From: Alphaproteobacteria bacterium | GTDB lineage: Bacteria > Pseudomonadota > Alphaproteobacteria > Holosporales > Holosporaceae | Length of the DNA: 20,069 nucleotides | Direction of reading: 5' to 3' | NCBI GenBank assembly: GCA_016870135.1 | Contig: VGCF01000011.1 | Coordinates: 1-20,069, forward strand | Shown here: piece after piece, positions 1 to 7,423 of the stretch | Numbering within the stretch: position 1 is the stretch's first letter | Layout: the number at the start of each line of letters is the position of its first letter | Program-made: the position numbers and the translations under genes | The notes under the pieces: model-generated | Told to the model about the DNA's origin: nothing | Database searches by the model: none | What the model saw: only the letters and a program-made list of their open reading frames with translations

Positions 1-276
1 CACAGCATGTTATTTCGCCAGCATTACTCTGTTTCATTTCCAGATTACCTCTTGGATGGCCATTCTGTTTGTCCGTTTCAAACATTCAACACAAAACCAT
101 TAGAAAAAGCTGGAAAATAAATGTTCCACATCATGAAAATGGCCTATGAGTCGCCAATCTGTGCATCAACCTATTTCTGTGCATCAACCTATTGTATGCC
201 CTGTGGTGATGGCCATTATCCGTTGTAAAAATGCCTGTCTTATACAACCCCTTGAACCCACAGGAGCCCCTTCGTC
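1..276. other. Leader upstream of znuB, no recognisable gene
   Basis: No gene is recognised here. On the + strand one short reading frame runs from an ATG at 146 to a TGA at 278-280, which overlaps the znuB ATG as ATGA. It would encode 44 residues, and the 18-bp tandem duplication at 158-193 falls inside it in frame, giving SVHQPI twice. Its later part (from the ATG at 208, reading MAIIRCKNACLIQ) vaguely recalls the first strand of ABC ATPases such as ZnuC, the usual upstream partner of znuB, but there is no Walker motif, so this is speculation. A minus-strand frame is also open from an ATG at 85 leftward off the window edge (28 codons, no clear ribosome site). No Zur/Fur-type palindrome was seen. 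Confidence 0.3.
158..193 (+). repeat. Perfect 18-bp tandem duplication
   Basis: The 18-mer tctgtgcatcaacctatt occurs twice back to back (158-175 and 176-193) without a mismatch. Because the unit is a multiple of three, it does not shift any reading frame that crosses it. The perfect identity suggests a recent slippage event. It lies 84 bp before the znuB start. Confidence 0.9.
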
Positions 277-1086
277 ATGATGTGCTCACACACCGCTATC
301 AGTACAGATCCAACCCTCTGGACTTTTATCGCCTTTATACTGATTTCTATTTCGTCCAGCCCTCTGGGTATTTTTTTGGTTTTACGACGCATGACATTGA
401 TGGCCGATGGCTTATCCCATGGATTATTACCGGGTGTGGCGGTGGCTGGGGCTCTGTTTGGTCATACCTTGTGGGCCATGCATACGGTGGGCTTTTGCGT
501 GGCTTTGGGGCTGGCCTGTCTAACCTCTTGGATTGCCCAACGTTCCAAGCTGGGCACCGATGCCGTTTTTTCAGGATTTTCCTTGTGGGCCATGTCAGCC
601 GGTTTGTTAATCTATCGTCATTGTGATCATGACATGCACCTGTTAACTGGATCTGTTCATGGGGTTGGCGCATCCATGACCGGCGCTATGGCGTTGGTGG
701 CTCTGATCAGCGTGATGTTTTGCATCACACAGTATCGCGTTTTGATTCTAAGTTACTTTGATCCGATGTTTTTTCGTATCCAGGGTGGAAATCCCCAGCG
801 CATTGAGATGGCGTTTTTGATTGTATTGACTCTGAACCTGATGATTTCCTTTCAAATTTTGGGCACCTTGTTGGGGCTGAGTTTTGTGATTTTGCCCGCA
901 CTGACTATGCGTATTTTTTCTAACTCTATTCCCAAGATGTGTGTGGGCGCCAGTACAATCGGTATTGTATCCAGCATGACAGGATTATTACTGATACCAG
1001 GTAACCGTTGTGGTATGGGGATTGTCTTTATCATGGGTTGTGTTTATGCCTGTGCCTTGATTTACGAGCGCATCAGAGGGGTATAA
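277..1086 (+). CDS. znuB: Metal (zinc/manganese) ABC transporter permease, ZnuB family
   Basis: This is a 269-residue polytopic inner-membrane permease of the ABC-3 (ZnuB/MntB) family, which carries zinc or manganese through the inner membrane together with an ATPase (ZnuC) and a periplasmic binding protein (ZnuA). The sequence has about seven or eight hydrophobic segments. Near the N-terminus it shows the family pattern PLGIFLVLRRMTLMADGLSH (residues ~29-48), including the Asp-x-x-(S/A)-His element, and near the C-terminus a GTLLGLSFVILPA stretch (~196-208). The length is normal. A CAGGAG ribosome site at about 261-266 precedes a double ATG at 277/280. No ATPase or binding-protein gene is visible in the window, so partners must lie upstream of it or elsewhere. 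Zinc rather than manganese is inferred from family habit only. It ends with TAA. Confidence 0.88.
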   Translation: MMCSHTAISTDPTLWTFIAFILISISSSPLGIFLVLRRMTLMADGLSHGLLPGVAVAGALFGHTLWAMHTVGFCVALGLACLTSWIAQRSKLGTDAVFSGFSLWAMSAGLLIYRHCDHDMHLLTGSVHGVGASMTGAMALVALISVMFCITQYRVLILSYFDPMFFRIQGGNPQRIEMAFLIVLTLNLMISFQILGTLLGLSFVILPALTMRIFSNSIPKMCVGASTIGIVSSMTGLLLIPGNRCGMGIVFIMGCVYACALIYERIRGV

Positions 1087-1097
1087 TCCCTGTAACC

Positions 1098-1156
1098 TGT
1101 ATTGTCCCCGTAAAGGGGATCCACAATACAAAAAGATTCCCCCATCCTTTGGGAAT
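1098..1156. other. Two inverted repeats between convergent genes
   Basis: Arms TGTATTGT (1098-1105) and ACAATACA (1123-1130) enclose an inner CCCC/GGGG pairing (1106-1109 with 1115-1118), giving a strong bulged hairpin. A second hairpin follows, ATTCCC (1136-1141) with GGGAAT (1151-1156). They sit between the convergent znuB and acetyltransferase genes, where transcription termination on both strands would be expected. Neither is followed by a clear T-run on the right strand, so a classical intrinsic terminator is not demonstrated. Confidence 0.5.
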
Positions 1157-1261
1157 ATATTAAGATCAACCATAAATCGTAAAAGGGTGGGATAGAAAAC
1201 GATCTGGAGCACCCCTTACTTCCTAATGCCTGTTTTCTGCTGGTTTGTGGATGTCAAAACG

Positions 1262-1903
1262 TTACAGCAGTTTACGTAACCGATTAGGGTTACCCTCCAG
1301 TAATACGTCCAAATGTTGACTGATGCGTAGTGCATCCCAATCCCACCACCGCAATTGTAACAATACCGAAATGGTTTCAGCATCAAATCGAGTACGAATG
1401 TCTCGGGCAGGGTTACCCCCAACGATTGTATAGGGGGGTACATCTCGTGTCACCACACTTTTGGCCGCAATAATGGCCCCATCACCGATATGAATACCGG
1501 GTAAAATGGTGACATCATATCCAATCCAAACGTCATTTCCCACCACTGTGTCTCCTTTAAAATCGGACAACAAAGGTGCATTTGCCCAAGGTCCCCCCAT
1601 GATTTTAAACGGATACGTTGAAAAGCCATCCAGCCCGTGCAATGCCCCATTCATGATAAAGGTTATACCGGACGCGATCTGACAAAACTTACCAATGATC
1701 AAAGAATCACCAATAAAATCAAAATGATACAAGACGTTTTTTTCGAAATTTCCTATATCCTGTGGATCATCGTAATAGGTATACTCGCCCACTTGGATGC
1801 GTGGATTTTGAATGATGTTTTTCAAAAAACATACTCGTGATACACCAGGTATAGGGTATACGAGGTCAGAATCAGGCAAAATATCAGAACGCATAAAAAC
1901 CAT
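1262..1903 (-). CDS. Vat/CatB-type hexapeptide-repeat acetyltransferase
   Basis: The product is a left-handed beta-helix acyltransferase of the xenobiotic acetyltransferase family (streptogramin Vat and chloramphenicol CatB enzymes), which uses acetyl-CoA to acetylate a hydroxyl group. From the ATG at 1903 it is 213 residues, close to family length. Seen: VGEYTYYDDP near residue 38, YHFDFIGDSLIIGKFCQIA (~59-77), the loop IMNGALHGLDG with the presumed catalytic His at about residue 89, NDVWIG (~123), DGAIIAAKSVV, GGNPAR (~162) and the C-terminal RWWDWD (~185). The frame extends to a TTG at 1981, but the added residues match nothing in the family. ATG at 1903 or 1894 fits better; an AAGG lies about 11 nt before the latter. 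The gene stands alone, 236 bp downstream of lysK. The true substrate is unknown; drug modification is only one possibility. Confidence 0.85.
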   Translation of the reverse strand: MVFMRSDILPDSDLVYPIPGVSRVCFLKNIIQNPRIQVGEYTYYDDPQDIGNFEKNVLYHFDFIGDSLIIGKFCQIASGITFIMNGALHGLDGFSTYPFKIMGGPWANAPLLSDFKGDTVVGNDVWIGYDVTILPGIHIGDGAIIAAKSVVTRDVPPYTIVGGNPARDIRTRFDAETISVLLQLRWWDWDALRISQHLDVLLEGNPNRLRKLL

Positions 1904-2139
1904 GGCCTTATTTTTTAATGGATTTAACCCATCTTCTTTTTTAATACATGAACCATCAAGCCCACTGAGAGCAATAAACAACCATCATCGCTCCCAGATC
2001 AATCAATATCAATGCACACTGCTGCGTGCCATGCCACGAACCAAAACAGAATCCCCAGACGATGTCGTGATCCACATCAATCAGATCTGGTCTGACACGC
2101 ATTCTGCCAGCGTCTCATTTCCCCTACAGGCATTCAGTC

Positions 2140-3681
2140 CTATTCTGCGGCCAGACGAGTGTGAATTAATGCACATGTTTCATCCTTACCGTATAAGGCA
2201 ATAAACGATCCCACCCGAGGACCACTGGATTGCCCCAGTAATACCTGATAAAACGCATCAAACCAATCTTTGACCACAGGAAAATGTTCATTTCCAATGG
2301 CGTACGCAATGGTCTGCAGTGCAAAAGCATCGGTTTCTGGGCTGTGACGCAACGCATCGACAAAGGCCAGAAATGCTTTGGTTTCTTGTTCGTTTGCTGA
2401 ACGATATTGTTTTTGGGAAACCACTTTTTCGCAATAATAAACAACCGCATGTCCCACCAACTGATCCAATAACGGGTGGGTTTCAGGGGTTACATCTGGA
2501 TAGGCCCGCTGGATAAAGGCCCACACCAAAGCTTTGTCTTGCCCTTGGCAGACGCTGACCAAATTCAACAACAAGGAAAACGTCACAGGTGGCATGGCAC
2601 ACACAGGGGGATGTCCTGAATGAATCGACCATACGGGATTGCTGATTTGTTGCTCGGCCGATTGCCCCGAGTACGACCCCAAATGTTGTAAATAATCATC
2701 CACATGTTTTGGGATGACATCAAAAAACAAACGCTTGGCCCGACGTGGAGTTTGATACATGTAATAGGATAAACTTTCTACGGGGGCGAAATGCAACCAT
2801 TCTTCTACACTGAGGCCGTTACCCTTGGATTTTGAAATTTTTGCACCGGCTTCATCCAAAAAATGCTCATATGTCAAGTTTTGCGGTGGGTTTCCACCCA
2901 AAATACGGCACACTTTGTTGGCCAATGTCACCGAATCGATCAAATCCTTGCCACACATTTCATAATCTACATCAAGCGCCACCCAACGCATTCCCCAATC
3001 CACCTTCCACTGCAATTTACACAATCCACCCGTTACAGGTTGTTCGACCAAGGTGCCATCTTCATCTCTAAATACCACCGTGTTTTCTCGATATTCCTCC
3101 ATGGGGACCTGTAATACCCGACCGGTAGACGGCGAAATAGGTAAAAAGGGACTATAGGTTTGACGACGATCTGGTCCCAATGTGGGCAAAATCACATCTA
3201 AAATGGCTTTGTGGTGGCGCAAAACATTCAGCAATTGCGCATCAAACATTCCGGCTTTGTAACACTCTGTCGAGCTCATAAAGGTATAGTCCAATCCCAA
3301 AGCATCAATAAAAGCCTTTAATCGGGCATTATTGTGTTCACCAAAACTGGGATATTGCCCAAAGGGATCAGGAATGGCCGTTAATGGAAAGTTTAAAAAT
3401 GGAACCATAGCCTGGCCATTGGGAATGTTATCGGGCACCTTGCGTAAACCATCCATATCATCAGAAAAACATAACAATCGGGTGGGAATATCAGACAGCT
3501 GAGCAAAAGCATGCCGAACCATGGTGGTTCGAACCACCTCGCCAAAGGTACCAATGTGAGGTAAACCCGACGGACCATACCCTGTTTCAAAAGTGACGAC
3601 CGATTTATTTTCGACCCGTTTTAACAGGGTTCTTGCCTCTTCAAAGGGCCAGGTTTTAATGGAATCCAATACAGACAACAT
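2140..3681 (-). CDS. lysK: Lysyl-tRNA synthetase, class I
   Basis: This cytoplasmic enzyme charges tRNA-Lys with lysine and belongs to the class I form typical of archaea and most alphaproteobacteria, not the class II LysS of E. coli. The Rossmann fold shows the HIGH-type motif GPSGLPHIGTFGEV (His at about residue 42) and the KMSKS-type motif AKISKSKGNGLS (~280-291). GGLCKLQWKVDWGMRW lies between them (~218-233). At 513 residues the length is normal. The second of two adjacent ATG codons (3681) is preferred because AAGGAAG ends one base before the first ATG. It is the third gene of a same-strand glyQ-glyS-lysK cluster, 75 bp after glyS, and ends with TAG. No second lysyl-tRNA synthetase is visible here. 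Confidence 0.96.
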   Translation of the reverse strand: MLSVLDSIKTWPFEEARTLLKRVENKSVVTFETGYGPSGLPHIGTFGEVVRTTMVRHAFAQLSDIPTRLLCFSDDMDGLRKVPDNIPNGQAMVPFLNFPLTAIPDPFGQYPSFGEHNNARLKAFIDALGLDYTFMSSTECYKAGMFDAQLLNVLRHHKAILDVILPTLGPDRRQTYSPFLPISPSTGRVLQVPMEEYRENTVVFRDEDGTLVEQPVTGGLCKLQWKVDWGMRWVALDVDYEMCGKDLIDSVTLANKVCRILGGNPPQNLTYEHFLDEAGAKISKSKGNGLSVEEWLHFAPVESLSYYMYQTPRRAKRLFFDVIPKHVDDYLQHLGSYSGQSAEQQISNPVWSIHSGHPPVCAMPPVTFSLLLNLVSVCQGQDKALVWAFIQRAYPDVTPETHPLLDQLVGHAVVYYCEKVVSQKQYRSANEQETKAFLAFVDALRHSPETDAFALQTIAYAIGNEHFPVVKDWFDAFYQVLLGQSSGPRVGSFIALYGKDETCALIHTRLAAE

Positions 3682-3685
3682 CATG

Positions 3686-3692
3686 CTTCCTT
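3686..3692 (-). promoter_or_regulatory. Ribosome binding site deciding the lysK start
   Basis: On the minus strand the sequence reads AAGGAAGC then ATGATG. Spacing to the first ATG (3684) is too short, while the second ATG (3681) leaves about six bases after AAGGA. This favours initiation at the second codon. Confidence 0.6.
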
Positions 3693-3756
3693 GTTAACGG
3701 GTTATGGACAAATGCTATCATAAAACCGCTACAAAAACAGCAACCTATGGCCTATA

Positions 3757-5814
3757 CTACATGGCCAAAGCCAGAGGCCCTAAAACAGAGCAATGGTTCA
3801 GTACTTGACACAACAGACTCAAACGGGCCTTTTCAAAGGGCTGTTCTTGTACTTTTAGACGGTCCAAAAATGCATTTAATGCCCCCGTCCATCCAGGCAA
3901 AACATCAACAGTACAGGGTATAGACAACAAGTCCACAAGGGCGCGCTCTAAGGGGTGATTTAAAATAGAAAAATCGTGGGTGCTCTGTTCATCTTGCATC
4001 TGTTGTACCAAAGCATACACACGACGATAGGCAGATATAAAATCGCTATGCTCGTTTAACAGGGTGGCCAGTTGTTCGGCTTGTTCCCACATATTCCATA
4101 TATTACGGCCTGTGCATAATAATTTGATGGTGCTTGAATCCTGTAATAGGTCATTGTCTTTAAATAAAAAAGCCAAACGATCCTGAAAAAAAGTCTGTAA
4201 CTTGCTTAAACCTGGATGATCACCAGACAAAAATCCTTGTTCCTGATATTGCGACAAGGTGTACGCTATTAATCCTGGTAAATCCAAGGAAATCTGATGG
4301 GCAACTTTGGCCTTGATCACGGCCTGACAGGTGCGACGCAAAGCCATCGGATCCTTTGATCCAGAAGGAATTCGATTCAGGGCAAAAAATCCAACCAGCG
4401 TATCCATTCCATCGGCTATGGCCAAATAGGCCCCCAAAATTCCACTTTTTTTCAGCTCTGCAATACGACCGCGCCCATAAGAATAGGCCTGTTGCAAGGC
4501 ATAGGCCACGGCTGTATTAACCCCGTGATGTTCCGCATAATATCGCCCCATAACCCCTTGCAGAACTGGAAATTCACCCACCATGGCCGTTAACAAATCA
4601 CATTTACTGAACATTGCCACCTGTTGGGCCAATGGTTGTAAGTCCTGTTGCCCCGTATGATCGGCAATCCAAGACATCAAACCTTTTAAACGCAGGGTTT
4701 TATCGCGTAACGTACCCAATCCTTGAAAAAAGGATCGGTCAGCCAAAGCCTCTATACGACTGTCCAGAGGTGTTTTTAAATCCAGTGTCCAAAAAAACAA
4801 AGCGTCGGATAAGCGGGCGTCCACCACCCGTTCATACCCTTGCCTGACCATCGCACCAGAAACGGGGCCATCGGCAATCATTATAAAATAGGGCAACAGC
4901 TGGTCTGGTTTTTCGGCACAGCGTAAACTGAAACATTTTTGATGCACCTGCAAGGTCGTGATGATGACCTCTGGTGGCAGGCAGAGGTATTTTGCATCAA
5001 ATTGACACAATACCACCACAGGCCATTGTGTCAAACCTGCATTTTCTTCGACCAACCCGTCAAAGGTATCTCTGCACACAATGGCATTTTGCTCTTTGGC
5101 CAATTGTTGCACATCGTGGGCGATGCGTTCTGATCGCGCACCATGATCGATCAGCACTCCCGAATGAGCCAACTGTACCGCGTAGGTTTCTGGTGAAACA
5201 ATACGCATACCAAAGCGAGAATGAAGCCCGTTTTGATGCAAAACATCCCCCGGAAGATCAAAAAAATCCTTGTGGGGGGCCAGTCTGTGTGCCTCTGACC
5301 ACGATCCCGATGGCACACCGTTAAAAGACCACTCTAGTGGTGTTTGCCCATACAACGTCACCATCCATCGAATGGGTCGAATCCAGGATTGATCCCCAGA
5401 CCACACCATGCGTTTTGGCCAAAATATATGGCTTAATACAGTCGTGCACAGTTGCACCAACAGCGTTTCCACTGGCTCTTGTTTTGCAGCCAACGTGGCG
5501 GACCACACAACCCCTTTGGGGGTTAATACTTGGATACAGTCCTTTGGTTGCACGCCATGGGTCCGACAAAATCCTGCAAACGCTTTTTCACCCAAATCAA
5601 CCAATGGACCTTGTTTCTCCACCGCTTGAACCAAAACAGGAAAAACAGAGCTGAGTCGAACACCCAATCGTCGAGGTGTGACCCACGTTTTTATTCCCTG
5701 AACAATCAATGACCCACTGTGTTGCATGACCAAACGTTCCAGGGTTTCTTGGGCCCCTTTTTGCATACGTGCGGGGATTTCCTCGCACCCAATTTCCCAT
5801 AAAAAGTCAGACAT
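3757..5814 (-). CDS. glyS: Glycyl-tRNA synthetase beta subunit
   Basis: This is the large subunit of the bacterial alpha2beta2 glycyl-tRNA synthetase; it binds the tRNA while the alpha subunit holds the catalytic site. Its 685 residues are close to the family length. Seen: the N-terminal signature FLWEIGCEEIPARM (4-17), WPKRMVWSGDQSWIRPIRWM (132-151), EVIITTLQVHQKCF (282-295), DARLSDALFFW (332-342), and KCDLLTAMVGEFPVLQGVMG (404-423) followed by an HH pair. The C-terminal ~150 residues form the helical DALR-type anticodon-binding region. An AGGA at 5824-5827 lies nine bases before the ATG. It starts 34 bp after glyQ ends, so the two are almost certainly co-transcribed, with lysK following. 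It ends with TAG. Confidence 0.97.
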   Translation of the reverse strand: MSDFLWEIGCEEIPARMQKGAQETLERLVMQHSGSLIVQGIKTWVTPRRLGVRLSSVFPVLVQAVEKQGPLVDLGEKAFAGFCRTHGVQPKDCIQVLTPKGVVWSATLAAKQEPVETLLVQLCTTVLSHIFWPKRMVWSGDQSWIRPIRWMVTLYGQTPLEWSFNGVPSGSWSEAHRLAPHKDFFDLPGDVLHQNGLHSRFGMRIVSPETYAVQLAHSGVLIDHGARSERIAHDVQQLAKEQNAIVCRDTFDGLVEENAGLTQWPVVVLCQFDAKYLCLPPEVIITTLQVHQKCFSLRCAEKPDQLLPYFIMIADGPVSGAMVRQGYERVVDARLSDALFFWTLDLKTPLDSRIEALADRSFFQGLGTLRDKTLRLKGLMSWIADHTGQQDLQPLAQQVAMFSKCDLLTAMVGEFPVLQGVMGRYYAEHHGVNTAVAYALQQAYSYGRGRIAELKKSGILGAYLAIADGMDTLVGFFALNRIPSGSKDPMALRRTCQAVIKAKVAHQISLDLPGLIAYTLSQYQEQGFLSGDHPGLSKLQTFFQDRLAFLFKDNDLLQDSSTIKLLCTGRNIWNMWEQAEQLATLLNEHSDFISAYRRVYALVQQMQDEQSTHDFSILNHPLERALVDLLSIPCTVDVLPGWTGALNAFLDRLKVQEQPFEKARLSLLCQVLNHCSVLGPLALAM

Positions 5815-5848
5815 ATTTATGAATCCTGTGTAAAACGTCTATTGATTT

Positions 5849-6766
5849 TCATGAATGTTCCGCTTTGTCTGCTGTGGTTGCATGGGGGTCCTCGTTTAAA
5901 TTTTGGTCCCGAATCCATGCCACACAACAGGCGCTGGCCAAGTGTCGAATGCGCGCAATATATTCAGCCCTCTGAGCCACACCAATGGCCCCACGGGCAT
6001 CCAAAACATTAAAAATATGGTTAGCCTGCACAACGTAATCATAAGCTGGTAACACTAAACCCTTTTCCAAGGCCAATGCCCCCCAGGCCAAAGCATCCTC
6101 GAAATGCTGTATCAATCCGGACACAGGGGCATGTTCAAAATACCATGCCGAAAACTGTTGTTCCCCACGCAAAGCCACATCCCCCCAGGTATACGCCGCA
6201 TCAGAATCAGAATCATTCCAGGCCAAATCAAAAAAACTATTTTTATTTTGTAAAAACAGGGCAATGCGTTCTAAACCATAAGTAATTTCCGCAGAAACTG
6301 GTGAACAGGGCATTCCCCCCATTTGTTGGAAATAGGTAAATTGAGTGACCTCCATGCCATCCAACCAGACTTCCCAACCCAAACCAGCCGCGCCCAACGA
6401 CGGATTTTCCCAATCGTCCTCGACAAAGCGAATATCGTGTTTTTGGGTATCAATGCCCAGACATTCGTAACTGCGCAACAATAAATCCTGCACATCCCCT
6501 GGGGAGGGTTTTAAAATCACTTGAAATTGGTGATATTTCTGCACCCGGTTAGGATTTTCACCATATCGTCCATCGCTGGGCCGTCGACACGGCTGAACAA
6601 AGGCCGCTTTCCAGGGTTTTTGTGTCAAAGCATACAGCGATGTAAAAGGACTGGATGTCCCTGCTCCCATTTCCAAATCATACCCCTGTAACAGGACACA
6701 GCCCTGGTTTGCCCAAAATTCTTGTAAAGCCAACACCATAGATTGAAAAGAGCGTGCCTGGGTCAT
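5849..6766 (-). CDS. glyQ: Glycyl-tRNA synthetase alpha subunit
   Basis: This is the catalytic subunit of heterotetrameric glycyl-tRNA synthetase, a class II enzyme that activates glycine with ATP and, with GlyS, charges tRNA-Gly. All core features are visible: LEMGAGTSSPFTSLYAL (31-47), class II motif 2 around VQPCRRPSDGRYGENPNR (57-74), IRFVEDDWENPSLGAAGLGW (112-131), MEVTQFTYFQQMGG (138-151), and class II motif 3 at EITYGLERIALFL (160-172). The 305-residue length is normal. No good Shine-Dalgarno sequence precedes the ATG, but a plausible promoter lies just upstream (6784-6813), leaving a very short leader. It heads the glyQ-glyS-lysK cluster and ends with TGA, showing that TGA is a real stop in this genome. 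tRNA-Gly(CCC), one of its likely substrates, is encoded at 13984-14054. Confidence 0.97.
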   Translation of the reverse strand: MTQARSFQSMVLALQEFWANQGCVLLQGYDLEMGAGTSSPFTSLYALTQKPWKAAFVQPCRRPSDGRYGENPNRVQKYHQFQVILKPSPGDVQDLLLRSYECLGIDTQKHDIRFVEDDWENPSLGAAGLGWEVWLDGMEVTQFTYFQQMGGMPCSPVSAEITYGLERIALFLQNKNSFFDLAWNDSDSDAAYTWGDVALRGEQQFSAWYFEHAPVSGLIQHFEDALAWGALALEKGLVLPAYDYVVQANHIFNVLDARGAIGVAQRAEYIARIRHLASACCVAWIRDQNLNEDPHATTADKAEHS

Positions 6767-6783
6767 ATCGAAAAATATGGATT

Positions 6784-6813
6784 AGAATAGATACACCATA
6801 CCAAAAAATCCAA
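6784..6813 (-). promoter_or_regulatory. Candidate sigma-70 promoter for glyQ-glyS-lysK
   Basis: On the minus strand, TTGGAT (6808-6813) and TATTCT (6784-6789) are separated by 18 bp, about 17 bases before the glyQ ATG. The same -10 hexamer and spacing recur at the bamA promoter candidate (17718-17747). Based on consensus match only. Confidence 0.4.
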
Positions 6814-7423
6814 GACATTCGCAATGAGATAAGTGTTTGGTCTGCTCATTTTTTCTGTACAGAACCCCGCCAGGTTGTATGATATACGCCGGGGAAATCC
6901 GTTGTGCTGTTTGAAACGGTGGCGGGTCAGTGATCAGGCAGTGGTTTTAATAATCACCCGACGTCTTCAGCCCCACCAACGTCGGCATCCCAGGTTACAT
7001 CACCCGATCTTTTTTCAGCGCTTACATTCTCAGGTTTGACATACCAGATTCCACATCATTCATTATGTTTTCAAATATTCGGATGTCTTCAAAGTTTTGA
7101 TTTTAATTCGACCATTTTTTCTTTCGCGTCTGGCTTTTTAAACTCAGCCAGCTCTTTTGCATCTTCCAACCGTTTGGTTTGCCAAGCCTATTCTTCATCA
7201 TCATGGTTATCGCCCCCCAGATACGCTTGTGCCGACTTTATTCGATGTTTTACCTTGGCCCACATCATCAAATCATGGGCATCAAAAGAGTCTTTCTGAT
7301 CAACACAAACCCCCCCCGGTCAGATAACATAGGGGATGTTTTATGTAAAGGACAGGTGAAATAAGGACAGTTTTTTCTGAGGCCTAATGATGGGAATTTT
7401 CTTAAAACGCTTTTTTGCCCTGT
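6814..7423. other. Stretch without an intact gene between rluB and glyQ
   Basis: No intact gene is supported over about 600 bases. Plus-strand frames at 6833-7039 and 7036-7299 are open but their translations (Arg/His-rich and Ser/Phe-rich) look like antisense shadows. The right half carries a likely minus-strand gene relic (separate entry, 7089-7310). The left half contains an inverted repeat, CCGACGT (6958-6964) with ACGTCGG (6979-6985), without a T-run on either side. I compared it by eye with the usual core motifs of 4.5S RNA, tmRNA and RNase P RNA and saw no match. Confidence 0.5.
7089..7310 (-). pseudogene. Relic of an unidentified minus-strand gene
   Basis: In one minus-strand frame about 73 codons look protein-like: a helical, charged sequence with DAHDLMMWAKVKHRIKSAQ, then an in-frame TAG (7188-7190), then RLEDAKELAEFKKPDAKEKM and a TGA at 7089-7091. 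The TAG follows DDEE and could come from a CAG codon by one C-to-T change. Upstream, the reading would have to continue through a run of eight G on this strand (C8 at 7310-7317), where a different frame holds an ATG and a Cys-rich stretch (CPYFTCPLH). This suggests a frameshift in the homopolymer. The same frame stays recognisable only weakly below 7089, with several TGA codons. It is co-oriented with rluB and glyQ. I do not recognise the family, and chance cannot be excluded. Confidence 0.35.

Noticed and set aside
231..626. 131-codon + strand frame overlapping znuB
   Set aside because: It lies in a shifted frame inside the well-supported ABC permease gene and its translation shows no domain; it is an overlap artefact.
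1904..1981. N-terminal extension of the acetyltransferase to the TTG at 1981
   Set aside because: The extra residues match nothing in the Vat/CatB family, whose proteins begin close to the ATG at 1903 or 1894.
6958..6985. CCGACGT/ACGTCGG hairpin as part of a structured RNA gene
   Set aside because: Core motifs expected by eye for 4.5S RNA, tmRNA or RNase P RNA are not present around it, and there is no T-run on either strand.
7036..7299. 87-codon + strand open frame between glyQ and rluB
   Set aside because: Its Ser/Phe/Ala-rich translation resembles antisense of the charged minus-strand relic, it lacks a ribosome site and no family is recognised.
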